DNA from: Tolypocladium sp. Sup5 PDA-1
Lineage: Eukaryota > Ascomycota > Sordariomycetes > Hypocreales > Ophiocordycipitaceae
Length of the DNA: 64,000 nucleotides
Reading direction: 5' to 3'
Assembly: GCA_000750105.3 (NCBI GenBank)
Contig: JPHH03000013.1
Coordinates: 186,001 to 250,000 of the forward strand
Shown here: positions 1 to 12,101 of the stretch, in pieces
How positions within the stretch are numbered: position 1 is the stretch's first letter
How the letters are laid out: each line of letters starts with the position of its first letter
Notes under the pieces: generated by a model
What the model saw: the letters and a program-made list of their open reading frames with translations, nothing else
The model's database searches: none
What the model was told of the DNA's origin: nothing
Program-made: the position numbers and the translations under genes

Positions 1-697
1 TTACAAGGCTCCGTTAGATGCCAGTACATGGGGGAATGCTCTGCGGGCTCTGTACAGTACGCTATTTTGCAGGCAGTCACTCAATGACACCTTGAACAAC
101 ACGCAGCATGCACTTGGCTCTCAAGACTTGCAGCCAACACTCTGAGTGAATTTGCTGCCAGGGTACGCCCAGCTCAACGAGCCATCAAGTCACTCCCCAG
201 TGAGCCAAACGTGCTGCTCTTGGAGCCAGGAGTTACCCGTACTAGCTTCATCCTAAACGACCACGGCAGATAGCCCTCAGCTATCCCACATCTTATCATT
301 ATGATATCCAGTCCTCTCTTCGTCAACGTCCTTCATCCCTCCCCCAACGCCGTGCGAGGAAATGAAGCAATAAATCGCAAACGGCGCATGGATGGCCACC
401 CCGTGCTGGGGATATCCATATCCAGGTATAGAATCAAATGCCTCCAAACCAACGAGGCCCTTGTATATCCACGCCGTGGTATATAATCCCTGTAACGGGG
501 CCTCTAATACCGGCAGGCTCCGAGAATCAAGCGCAAAAGAAGAGAAAACACCAACCACACTCGTAAAGAGTTCATTCCACATCATTCCGCCGTCACATGA
601 GCCACGTGTGACTCATCATACTCCTCATCGTCGTGTGCATATTTGTATAAATATGTTTGTGCCATCGTGTCGACACGTGTGTTCGGTCAACGTAACC
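1..697. other. Intergenic, 3' side of the Rho GEF gene
   Basis: I see no convincing gene here. The short open frames on both strands show no domain or splice continuity. The segment next to 698 presumably holds the 3' untranslated region of the minus-strand Rho GEF gene. Confidence 0.5.
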
Positions 698-3600
698 TTA
701 GTTTTCGGCGTGGCCGTCGTTGAGGAGCATCTCCAGGACAACCTGCCTGCCCGGCAGCTCTGGGTGACACATGGCGATCTTGACCGTTCCCTTGGACGTC
801 TCCCCGGCCGTCTGCAGCTGTCCGTTTTGGCCATACGTCTGCTGTGACTGCGCTGCATTGCCGCCTGTGGGACCTCTAATGCCAAAGTCAATCACACGCA
901 CGTCGCGTCCTGCAATAATCTGTCGCAGCCGCCCGTTCTCCGCATTTCGAACCTCCACGTAGTCGTCGTTGAAGAGCAGCAGGTACTGCCCGTACATGGT
1001 CGCGCCCCTGGCCTTCTTCTGCTTTCCGGTATACTCCATGATCAGGGCGCGGCTGACATCGCCGTGCTTGTCGACATACACGGCGCAGTCTTCATACGTG
1101 AGGATGAACTCGTTCTCATTCAGTCGGAACATGCCCAGCGGGCGCTGGTTTTGGATCCTGCCGGCAATGTTTGCAATCGATGGTGCCTTGAGGTCCGGGA
1201 TAGACATGGGGTGCTTCTTGTCGAGCGTGAGCATCTCTATGCCCTTGGACGTCGAAACAGCAATGTATGACTGGAAAAGGCTGAGCGAGAAGCACTCGGT
1301 CGGCAGGTAAAACTCGTCAAAGTCGCGGAAGGTATCCGTGCTCGCGGCAGCAGACCTCCGCCCACCAAACAGCCGCGTCTTCTTCTCCGTCGCCTTGTGG
1401 AAGATGGGCTCCAGGACCTTGAAGGATGTATGCAGGCCCTCCTTGCGCTTGTAGAACACCAGCATGCGGTCCTTCATCCGCGCCGTCGCAAAGTACGTGA
1501 CGTCCTTGGCAAGCCTCTGGGGTGCTCGCCGAGGGTTGTCGCTGATCGGCGGCGCAAAGTCCGAAAAGGGGGCTATGACATCCAGAGGGTACGAGATGAG
1601 CGACTTGTCGGCAATAATCAGGCACACGCAAAACTCCTCGAGGACCGCTATTTGCGTGACCCTCGTGGTTTGAACAGTCTATGAAGAAAGTTAGAACATT
1701 TGAAGAGGCTGTGCGAGCGGAGGTGAGCTCTTACCCGACGCCATCCTCGGGGCTCGGATGGGTCAGAGACGAAGACACCGTAGTCGGTGCCAATAGCAAT
1801 CACGGATTTGCCAAACGCCGAGAACCCTGTGGCACAGTTTACTTGAGCTCGACACACTGGTGCAATGCCGTTGGCAGAGCCCATGACCTTTTCAAGATCC
1901 TGAATGGCTCGGTCGAGCGGTGTCCCTTTCACTGGGACGCCCGATGCTCTGGCATACATCGAGTTGACGTCGTAGTGAAACGACGCGTCGGCGAGGACGC
2001 GGAGCCGGAAAGGCTCGGCATTTTGGGAAAAGAGTGCCTTGGCGTGCCTCGTCTTTGCCTCGACGATGCTCGTGCACCAGTCTAGTCGGTCTCGCGCCGA
2101 CGAAGCATAGAGGGTGTACACCTCGTGGCCGAGATGCTTGATCTTGAAGGGGTACAGAATCTTGCCCTCGGCATCGCTGGAATTAGTTGGCACTAGCGAG
2201 TTCATGGACGAGGAGGTAGCGGCGTGCTCCAGTCCCGGTCGCGCACTGCCGTTGCTTGCCACCTTGTTGAGTTGGGTGCCCGACGCCGTCGCGGTCGTTG
2301 TGCGGCCCAGGGGCGCCGTGAGGCCCTTTTGCTTTGTGACTGCCTCATCACTCATGCTCTCGAGGAACAAGAGCGGCATGGGGATAGGCTAGAATCGAAC
2401 GGTTAGTTTGATTGCAACTCTTGGGTATGTCGGGGGGGGAAGCTTACCTCTCTTGAAACATCGTACTTCCTCTCCGCTTTGCCATCCTTGGGGATGACCA
2501 CCTTGGCCAGGATCAGGTAATGGTCGAATAGCAGCGCATGGGTGTCGACCCAGCGCATGCCCTTGGAGCCCATCCTCTGAAGCTCGCCCTCCATGATCAA
2601 GACTCGGCCTAGGTGATCGAGGTTCAGGACGGACTGAAACCCTGGCCGAAGCACAAGCATTCGGTCCAGCTCCATCATCTGCACTCTCTTGTTGGTCTCC
2701 GCAACCTTGGCATCGCACTCGTGCGTCACCGTCTTGATCTCCTGAATCGCCTTGTGCAGGTTCGCCTTCTCCTCGCTGTCGCCAATCATCTTGTGCTCGA
2801 CGCTCTCAAGAAGCAGAATGTAGCGTTGGAGACGTTGTAGGGGCGCAATCAGGAAATGGGTCCAGTCCTGCTTCGATGACGACTTGTGCTTCTGCCTGTC
2901 TTCGAGGAACTTTTTGAACAGGATGTTTCGATCAGCCTCCTTTCGGACCATGTACGTCGCGCGGGGATAGCCCGTTGCATATTCAATGTAGTCGGACTTG
3001 GCCTTGCGTATCCATTCTCGGAATATGTCGCTGAAGCCGACGATCCACGGTCCTTGTTCATTCTGGCGATACTTGAGCTGGGAGAGAAGATACTCCTTGT
3101 TGATGCGCAAAACAGTATCGAGTTTTCCAAACACGGCTCCCAGGAACTTATCTCGCTTGTCGGGATGGATGATCGGAGGATTTCGCGCGCGCAGGTCGTC
3201 TCGGTAGAGGGTGCGGAAGATGTCCAGCTGCTTGATGTAGTTGTCCTCGCCGGTGACAATCTCGTGCAGGATGTTCTGGCGATCCACCTCCTTCTTGGGC
3301 TTTGCCTCCCAATCTTCCTTCTTCAAGCTATAAAACACGTTCCAGGCATCTCCCTTGGGATCCTCTGGTAGCAGGTCATCCAGGTTGACCTTCTTCAACG
3401 TGCGAGTGCAGTGGTGAGAGTAGCAGCGACCGCTGATCTCCAGGTCGTGAACCTTGGGCGCATAGCAGCCCGATCCAGTCAGCTGCCAGAGGACACCCGA
3501 TATGTGTCCCTCTCCGAATTTGACCCATTCTTCCTCCGGAAGCAGGGTACGGGACTCGAGCATCAGCTTCACGACCTGGCTGCTGAGGACCTCTGCGTCT

Positions 3601-6035
3601 GCCACGTTCATGGTGGGAACCTTGGACGTGAACAAGTTCGTGACGGCCTCTTCCACAGTCTTCTCCCTCAAATCAATCTCCCCTTCACCCATGAAGCGAA
3701 CCCAGGCCTCGATGTCGCTGAGAGCCCATGGTTCTGCGCACTTTCGGAAGTCGGATGAAGTCAGCTTGGACGGCACAAACTTCTTCTTTCGCCCGGTTGG
3801 CAACGTGATGCTGTCGAAACCCCCCGCAGTACTGCCAGAGGCCGAGTCGTACTCCGAGAACGCCGGTCCATTTTGCGGGACAGTATGATTTTGTCTGCTG
3901 ATCTTCTTGCGCTCCTCTGCAGCGTCGGTCCTTGACCTCGCCGGTGCTTGTACTTGTGGCGTATTGCTATGGCCAGACAGCGATATCGATCTCTCTGGCT
4001 GCAGCGTTTGTTGCGAGCCGGTTTGATAGTACGCTTCCGGGGCGTCGGCCTGATAATATCGAGAATCCGCACTGAGTGAGTGCTGATGCTGATGCTGTGA
4101 CCGGACGCTGTTGTGGACCGACAACATGGAGCTGCTGTCCGAGCCTGGGCCAGGGGGCAGAGCTGGGAGTGGCCTGCTCGAAATGCCGGGATGGTAGAAT
4201 AAATCCTGGTATTCGTCCTTGGTTGGAGATTCGGTGCCGCTCGGAAGCGAATGAACTGACACTCTCTCCTCCCGACCTTCGTCAAAGCTCAATCGCTGTG
4301 CCCTCGGCGCCTGCAGCCCGCCAGTTCCTCCATAGTCCATCTCGGCGTTGTTGAAGGCCGGCGCATTGTCGTAGCCCTCACGTAGCGAATTATAGTAGCC
4401 TGGAGTGGGCAAAGGTCGCGAGCCCTCCGGCATTGACGAGGAGCCCGGTGGCGATCCAATATCGGCTCCGTACGTCAAGTTGCCAGCATAGCCGCCGCTC
4501 AACATGCCCAAGTCAATCGCAGCGCCGAAGTCGCTATCGCTGGAGTTTTGCTCCGGCTCTTCGTGAGTCGGGGGCAGGGAGTTCGTAGTGATGGTTGCGG
4601 GAGCATCGCTGCCGTACATGAAAGCGTTGCCACTGAACCGTTGGTCCTCTAATTCCGCCTGCTGCATTGCCAGCACACCGGCTGTGCCTTCGGGGTCATC
4701 GTCATCATCATCGTACTCGAGGCGGCGACGGGTTGCGCTCGGCGAGACCCGACTAGCTGACGGAGAGTGCGCGCTGGTAGCTGGGCTATAACGCCGCAGC
4801 TGTTCTGCTTGTTCGTTGGATATTTGGCCGTTGATTGGGGACGGCCGCCGTCGCGACCGGTGACCGTTTCCATCGAGCTCCGCCTCGATCTCTTCCATGA
4901 TGCTCTCCTGCGTTACCCGCTCATTGCTGTATTCACTACTTCCCAGGGGCCGCCCGTGGGAATCCCAGAGAGGTTCTTCTGGCACGTCTTCCATCGGCCG
5001 GTTCGGCAGCGGAGCATTTGTCGGGTGTCTCTGAAGGCCGGACGGCGACTGTGGCTGCATAAAGGGAGAAGTTCGAGGAGATGTCTGCGAGTCTGACCGT
5101 GAAGGCCGGTTGTAGTAAGAGGCGTGATCGTTGACCTGGTAATTCGGGCCCACTGGTATTTGCGAAGTAGTAGGATACGGGATTTGGTTGCTGGAAGGAT
5201 ACGGGGCGGCGGAGGACGATTGGCTGTCAGCAGGCGCCTCGTAAATCGGGTGCCCGGCGACGTATTGAGAAGGATCGTAAGTAGGTGTTTGAACCTGCGA
5301 GTTGGAGCCAGCAAAGGAGGATGGGCTGGTAGGAAGGGACTGCTGGAAGCCGGGCGACAGCCCGGGAGATCGCATCGGCTGGGGAAAGGCAGCAGAGTAT
5401 GTCGCACCAGGCGACTGCCCATAGGCCGCCGAGGCCCCAGACCCGACCGAGGCCCCATATCCTTGTTCCTGGCCGTATCCGTGATATGTAGCCTGCCGCT
5501 GAGGGACATTCGTGTTCGCATAAGCAGCGGGGTTGTAGGCTTGAGGGGTATAGTTGGCCGGCGGCGACGTGTTGTAAGAGTTGACGCTCGTGTTGGGGTA
5601 TCGCGTGGAGGGGTGGGGATGGTAGGGGAGATTCGCGGATTGCGATCGCTGGAAACCGGCGCCGGATGAATGCGCAAAGCTCTGAGGATTGTAGGAGGAC
5701 TGAGACGACGGCGTCGAGGGCGTCGTGTCCTGGTACTGGTGCTGGTAGCCGGACATGGCACTGTTGGTGGAACCGAACTGCGACCGGCCGATGGAGGAGT
5801 TCGAGGCAGTCGGGCTGGTCAGGAACAGCTCATCCTCGGTCGCTCCCTGCGCGCCATGGCCAAACGACGACAGCCTGTCCTGGCCCTGTCTGCCGTAGTA
5901 TGCCGCGTCGTCGCCGGTGTTGAAGCTGGGCCGCCTGCCCATGCCGCCTTGCTGGTCGGCAGGCTGGCTGGCGACGGGGTACTGGACAGGCGGCACCTGG
6001 CCATACCGGCGCTGGTCGTCGCCGCGAAACGACAT
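698..6035 (-). CDS. rom2: Rho1 guanine nucleotide exchange factor, Rom2 type (DEP-DH-PH-CNH)
   Basis: Exons 6035..2448, 2388..1735 and 1678..698 join in phase 0 to give about 1740 residues; both introns are GTAAG...AG and under 60 nt. The first ~740 residues are low-complexity, rich in Ser, Pro, Gln and Tyr. A DEP-like domain follows (~765-850), then a RhoGEF (DH) domain (~915-1100; it opens with HEIVTGEDNYIKQL), a PH region that crosses the first intron, and a C-terminal CNH (citron) domain. This order is that of yeast Rom1/Rom2, which load GTP on Rho1 at the plasma membrane and drive the cell wall integrity pathway and glucan synthesis. The start is the first ATG (MSFRGDDQRR). The frame stays open upstream to 6153 without an ATG, so an upstream exon remains possible. 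Family assignment is firm; the N-terminus is less certain. Confidence 0.9.
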
Positions 6036-8024
6036 GCCGGGCAATCGCTGCAGCAGGTGCTGGAAGCCGCGCGAGATGTCGGGGTTGCGGGCGCGACGCG
6101 AAGCGTTGGCGGTGGTGGCTACGTCGGTGGTGTCGGAGCTGGACCCCGCGGGTCAAGGTTATCGCGACAGGAGCACGAGGTGTTCGTTGGCGACGTGCAG
6201 GCGTCGGGGGACGGTCGCATTGGCGGGCATCCAAGGCTGTGCAGGTCGTTGTCGTCTATCGAGGACGGAGTCCAGAGCAGTATCCGCCGCCCAAATCGAG
6301 GTCCAGCCGCGGTCTGTTGCTCATGGGCTGCGGACGGGAAGTCAGGCCTCGGTGGACTCGAAGGCCGCGTTGGCACCACCAACCAACAGAGATGCGCGGC
6401 GCAGGGCTCGGTCGAGGTTCTGGCAGGCCAGAAGTCGGCGGCGCCGTTGTTGCTGATGAGTCGCCTTGGACGAGAGGCGAGTCTGGGGTCCGAGGCGTGC
6501 TTGAGGCAGCAAACGAAGGTCAGCGCAGGCGTCGAATAGGCCTCCAGGCTCTCTGCGCGAGGCGAAGCCGGATGGATGGATGGATGGATGGGTGACGTTC
6601 GCTCTGGGGAGAGGTGTGGAGAGGTCGGGTGCGGGAGGTGAGTTGAGTTCCAGGCGGTGCAAGTCACTGGGCCACCGCTGATGACGGGAGCCTGAGAGCC
6701 TGGGCCGGGCTGGGCGACGGTGGCGGGGCCTGGAAGAAGCCGAGGACCCTGTGGTGTCGGTTGTACGAAGCTGCGCCCGTCTGAGGCGATGTGCCCAGGC
6801 TGTTGGTCTGTGTTTTGTGCCTAGTCAGGTACGAGGCAGGGAGATTGAAGAGCAAAAAATGCCGTGCTGAGTTGGTCACGGTCGTCCAAAACAGCGCGTT
6901 GTCGTGGTGTCAGCCAGTTGCATGTCCACCAGGGGCGGATGTCCGCTGGAGCCACCTAGCCTGGAGCGACGTCAGTGGGCTGGGGCAGGTTCCTGCTACT
7001 GGCGAGCCCCTGCCCTGGTCACTTGAAACGCCTCGGCGGGCCCTGGCGAGTTGGTGGATGGACCCCTCAGCCCTGAACCGCAAAGCCCGGGCTCGCTAGG
7101 TCCCCACTAACTTTTCACGCGCAGACCATCCCCGCCATCGCAGTGTGCCTCCCCCCCCCCAAATCGTCCCGTCATTCCTTCGACACAGGGTACCTAGGGG
7201 CCAGTTGACTGACAGGCCTCCGCGACTGCGACAATGCCAAGATGGCAGGGTGTTTTGTTTGATGCATCTACTCGTACGAGTAGGTGTTCGTAACTTCGTT
7301 GTCCCCTCACCAGCCCAACGCAAGCGAGGACGGGCCCAGAATCACCGTCCAACAGCCCTTCAAGGGTCAACTTTTCGGCCTAGAGCAGCAACAACACGGG
7401 CTGCTGCTGATCTGATTGGGCAGCCTGTTGGTGCTCAGACCACTTCGTCATCATCACCCGAATTTCTGGAAACCAACCAGAAAACCCCCTGCGATTCCAT
7501 CCCGCGTCGGACGGGGTTACTGACAGGCCAGAACGTTGTCGTTAGACCGCGTTCCCACCTGAGGACGGCATTATCCTTGGCAGAGAATGCCTGCAAAGAC
7601 TTGCGGCTCCTTTCTCGGAGTCGGCTTTACGACGAACGTTCGAAGCGTTGATAGAATCTTGCTCATTACCTTCTACGTGTCTTCAAAAGTGCGTTGAAAA
7701 TGCCACAATGGGATGACAACTGTCGATGAGCAGCGGCATGTTCCCACTCAAAACTCCATCAAAGAGATACGCAAAGCCCGGGGCCGCGGATTCATCCAAC
7801 AAGGCCGAGCCTATCCGTCCCATGAATCTCAACACCAAACGTCTTGGAGTTGGCGTACACAGGCCATCCTTGCCCACCCAATTGCCGGACCAGCGTCGAA
7901 CAGATGAAAGAGCAACATGGCGCCGGTCTGATGACTGCCGAAACGAACATTGATAAATTACGGCAGTCAAGCCTGGGCAAGGTAGACGATGACGAACCAT
8001 AACCATGCTCGACTCTGACCTACA
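6036..8024. other. Long intergenic region upstream of rom2
   Basis: About 2 kb between the rom2 start and the 3' end of the hydrolase gene. It probably holds the rom2 leader and promoter. It contains a GGAT tandem run (6570-6592) and a perfect 16-nt palindrome at 7268-7283. Small open frames here have no recognisable domain. Confidence 0.5.
6570..6592. repeat. GGAT tetranucleotide microsatellite
   Basis: Five and a half tandem copies of GGAT, read on the plus strand, in the presumed leader or promoter of rom2. Confidence 0.85.
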
Positions 8025-8795
8025 TCACCGCGTGCCCCAAGACCACCCTCTCCTCAAATTCTCAATCGCATTCTCCTCGCTCACCACATCGGCGTACTTG
8101 GCGTTCAGGTCAAACAGGTTGCTGTTGTGAATCGCATCGCTCCTATCGCCACACGCTGAACCCACCACCTGAGCTCACCAGGTCAGCAACGCCACACCAT
8201 GGGCATCAACGCAGAGACCCTTCGAACAAGTTAGACATGCAGAACTCACCATCGGTCTGAAACCGTACTGCAAAGCATCCAGCGCCGTCGCCCTCACGCA
8301 CCCGCTCGTACTCACGCCGCACAGCACCACCGTGTCCACGCCCCGGACCGTCAGCTGCGTCTGCAGCGTCGTCCCGAAGAACGCACTCGGATACTTCTTC
8401 ACCACCACCGGCTCGCCCTCGCGCGGCGCCAGGCCCTCCACCCAGGCAGCCAGCCCGCGTGCGTCGTCGCGGTGCCACACGCTCAGCGTCTTGGCCTTGA
8501 GCCAGAAGAGCCCCGCGTCGGCCATGCGCGGCTCCGTGAACTCAACGGCCGTCCAGAAGACGGGTACGCCGTGGGCGCGCGAGGCGGCGAGCAGCCGGCG
8601 CATCACCGCGGGGGACTCGACCGAGGGCTGGTGCGCGGAGAGGTCGAGCGGCGAGCCGGGCGTCCAGTATGCCTTGCAGACGTCGACGAGGACGAGGGCC
8701 GGCCGCTGGCCCCACCCCATGACCGTGCCGTAGCCGGAGGCGGCGTACGAGGCGGCTTCGGGATGCGAGGTAGATGCCGTGCTGGCTGGCTCCAT
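8025..8795 (-). CDS. Isochorismatase-family cysteine hydrolase
   Basis: Two exons, 8795..8250 and 8168..8025, separated by an 81-nt GTGAGT...CAG intron in phase 0, give 229 residues. The isochorismatase fold is shown by the N-terminal strand ALVLVDVC with the catalytic Asp, the Lys in VVVKKYPSAFFGT, and the nucleophile Cys in GVSTSGCVRATALDA. The second exon supplies the usual C-terminal part (HNSNLFDLNAKYADVV). Proteins of this subgroup are often annotated N-carbamoylsarcosine amidohydrolase-like, but the substrate cannot be read from sequence. The first exon alone would read into the intron and give a false C-terminus. No functionally related neighbour is evident; the homogentisate dioxygenase gene lies on the same strand 1.8 kb away. 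Confidence 0.85.
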
Positions 8796-10584
8796 GGTGA
8801 ATGGTGAAGCCGTGTAGTAGTAAATCCAGCAATGATGGTCAAGCCGGAGAGCATCCTACTGTACTCGACGTCCATCGCGGATTCTAGCAACGGCGGCACC
8901 GTATTCCGACCCGGCAGGCAAGAATTGCGCCGCCACAACGGGTCCTCCGGCGATCCACAGCCGGGCCCGGTGCGCCTCACTCGGAACACCCCGAAGAACG
9001 GAAGTGTCCCAACCCGTGACGTTTGCACGAATGCATATGCAAGGACGATTTCGCGGGCTCAAAACCGCTCCTCTAGCCGTGCGATATTCATGCTTCTATG
9101 TATCATACGTGCCATGCCCCGGTGAGCGGTGCATCATACCGTTCTCTAACCAACTTTGCGGCTGGAGCAGGGACGCATCGCAGAATATGTCCAATACAAG
9201 CATAGTCTCCTAGGGCTCACCGCTCACCCATCTCGTTGGTCAGGATGGCTTCCATACCTGCATTTGAGCTTGCGTGTAGGCTCTTATGCATGGTTTTGAA
9301 GGCTTCTGCAGTCAACTGCAGTTATGGTAACTGCCGAATTGATAGCTCATTCATGTCCTTGAATGCGTGCCGCCATATCATCCAATTGCTCCGATATCGT
9401 AGAAAGGCAGAGCCACCAGTCCACATCTTCTCTCCTGCCTGCCACAAACAGCTGTGCCAGCATGCCCCTCGCCGACCTCAGCCACGACCGAGACGTCACC
9501 CTCTTGTTCCCACCTCGCCCAGCTAAGTGGTGCTTCGGCGGGCCATGTCAGAAGACAAGACGGACTATTGAGAATCATATCCCTAATCCGACCCGTTTAT
9601 TCTCCAATGGTTCTGTCGTGATGAGCAATCAGCGGAGTTGCGGCCTGCGGGCCTGGACGGACCAGAGTATACCCCGGCCGCCCGTTCCGGGCATGATGCG
9701 GTGTTGTGTAAGTCGATACGGAGTACAGGTGCGGAGCATAATGGTATCGTGCAGCTGTTGATAGAAGAGACGATCTGCATCACTCTTTGCAGTCAATCTC
9801 ATGCAGCCGGCGCCAGTTCATCGCATGCCGATCAACAACTCACCCGCCGGTATTTCCGTGTTTCCGGCATGCGACGGCAACGCAGCGGCATGCTCCCAGA
9901 AGAGCGTCACCGCTGAAGGGGAGGGTGTTTCTCTCTAGTCGGTAAGCAGGGATACGTGCGTCTTTCGGCTCGGCCATCGTCCGGCAACATCTCGCTACCT
10001 ATACGTAACAGTACGAAGTACTCCGTAGTGCATGCGTATTCGCTTCGGAGGCTCGGACCGACAGCCTCAATCTGCACTGCCTGTTCTAGAAGGGCTTGAA
10101 GCGAGCACACTCCGTAACTCAAGGGTACGCTAGTTTCATTCGATAACTACCTGAGGTAAGGTACTCGTAGGGACGTGTAAGAAACGGGTTGAGGCCTCGA
10201 CATCAGATTCCCAAATTCCCACCCCAGCTGGGTAGCGGCGCACCAAGTGTGGACTGGGGCCGTGAAGTCTCAGATCATCGGCGGGACTTGCAATGCGGTG
10301 TAATAAGCAGGCGGCAGGCTTCGCGACAGCTTCAGCCCCCCCTCGCATGCCACGCCCGAAGGACCGCAACGCGCACATGAAAAGTGAACAGCCTTCACTG
10401 ACACGTATGGGGAAATTTCACTGAAAGTCGAGTTCAGAACCAAAGCAACGCCTCTTTAATATGCTCAATTGATCATACTCCCGCAGTCACTGCACGAATG
10501 ACAACGTCACTGCTATGCCGCCCATTTCCGATGCACCTAGTCGTTAAGCCGCGTCCCAGCTCGGCTCAGCTTATTGCTTATTGC
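8796..10584. other. Intergenic between hydrolase gene and hmgA
   Basis: 1.8 kb with no supported gene. It holds the hydrolase promoter and the 3' flank of hmgA. Copies of a TACTCCGTA-type motif occur at 9717-9726, 10019-10027 and 10109-10116. Confidence 0.45.
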
Positions 10585-12101
10585 TTATTGCTCCTTGCTG
10601 GCCGTCAGCGTGGGCAGTCCAGCGGCCTTCAAGTCCGCGTCAATCTCGTCCAAATGGTCGAGGAAGTGAGCCTTGACAGTGTCCCACTGCGCCGGCTCGC
10701 TGGGGTGCAGCGCCTTTGCGCCGTCGCCTCTGACGGCCCATTTTGTCAGGTACAGCGGCACGCTGATGTGGAACATAAAGGCCATCGTGTCTTCGCAGAT
10801 GACCACGTTCTGCAGCTCCCTGGTCGAGGCGTCCTTCCACGTCTCGTACGTCTCGCCATGGGGCATGTAACTCGCCTCGTAGCTGAGGCCGCCACCGTCA
10901 AGGACGTGGCTGCTGCCGCCGTACTGGCCGTATATCAGGCCCATGACTTCGGTGCTCATATTCCGGTGGTAGTATGGTGGTCGGAAGGTGTCCTCCGCCG
11001 TGATCCATTTCTTGGTAAAGACGAGGAAGTCGGTCAGCGACACGCCGGGTGTCTTTGACTTGGCCGTCAAGACGCAGTAGATGGTCGGGTCGGCCTGGTC
11101 CTTGTTCGCATTCGCCATGTTGACAAACTTCTCAATGGCATACTTGTAGGGGGTCAGGTTGCCGTGCCATGCCACCACGTCGAACGGGGTATGCTTTTGC
11201 TGGCACGAGTGCAGTGATCCTGCTAGCTTGTATGTGATGTTCCACTCCGACTCGTCTATGTCGAAGCTGGCAACTGGAGATTCAAAGTCCCGGGCAAGGG
11301 CCAGTCCGTTGGAGCCGACAGGGCCAAACTCGGGGAGATCGTAGTGCGTGCCAAAGATTTCTTGGATGTAGCCGCGCACCGGCCCGTCGGGAAGCAGTAC
11401 GCGGAACCGGATGCCTGCTTGGATGACGACCAGCTCCCCCGGGCGGACCATCAGCCAGCCAAGCTCCGTCTGGATATTCAGCCGCCCATGCTGCGGCAAG
11501 ACGAGGAAGTCGCCGTCGTTGTTGCAGAAGGCGCGGTTAACCATGGAGGCATTGGCAGAGTAGAGGTGAACGGCGAGGCCCTCGCGCAGGGTCGGGTCTC
11601 CTTGGCCGCCAATGGTTCGGATGCCAGCAACGAAGTCGGTTCCGGGGGTGTTGGAGGCTGCGTCGTGCGGTTCCAGCAAGGGGAAGGGGTCCCAGGCTTC
11701 CTGTGAAGCTACAAACTCGACCTTGTCGTTGGCGGCTGAGAAGCAGGACTCGATCTGGGGTCTAGTTAGAGGTTTACCTATGGCCACGGTACAGGGTGAC
11801 TTACATGAGGGTTCGCGTCCGAGGCCGTGACCTGGCCGTGAGCCACCGACGGGCGCATGCGATACATCCACACGTGCTGTATTGCATCCCGCGAGGAGAT
11901 GACGGCAGCACCGTTGAGCTGCTCCGAGTACAGGTCATACTTGACCTTTTGGGGCACGTTGCGTCCGACGGGTAGGACGTTGGGGATGGCTTCGGAGGCG
12001 AAGCGGTTCCCGAACCCGGGCTGGTAGCGATGGGGGTCGGCGTCTGTGGGCTCCGTCGTGAAGGCGACCCTGGCCGTGGCGCTCATTTTTGCCGATGCCA
12101 T
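10585..12101 (-). CDS. hmgA: Homogentisate 1,2-dioxygenase
   Basis: Exons 12101..11805 and 11754..10585 give 488 residues. The intron begins GTAAGT and ends CCCCAG; a CTAAC branch site lies just before the acceptor, and only this acceptor keeps the frame. The enzyme opens the ring of homogentisate to maleylacetoacetate in phenylalanine and tyrosine breakdown, using non-heme Fe(II). Family hallmarks are the N-terminal YQPGFGNRFASEA, the central PFDVVAWHGNLTPYKY, and the C-terminal region with PPYYHRNMSTEVMGLIYG and SYMPHGETYE, which carries iron-ligand His and Glu residues. It is slightly longer than most family members because of a short N-terminal extension; a second Met five codons downstream could also start the protein. 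Fumarylacetoacetase and maleylacetoacetate isomerase genes, neighbours of hmgA in Aspergillus, are not in this window. Confidence 0.95.

Noticed and set aside
5124..6539. Plus-strand frames opposite the Rho GEF N-terminus and its upstream region
   Set aside because: Low-complexity shadows with no domain.
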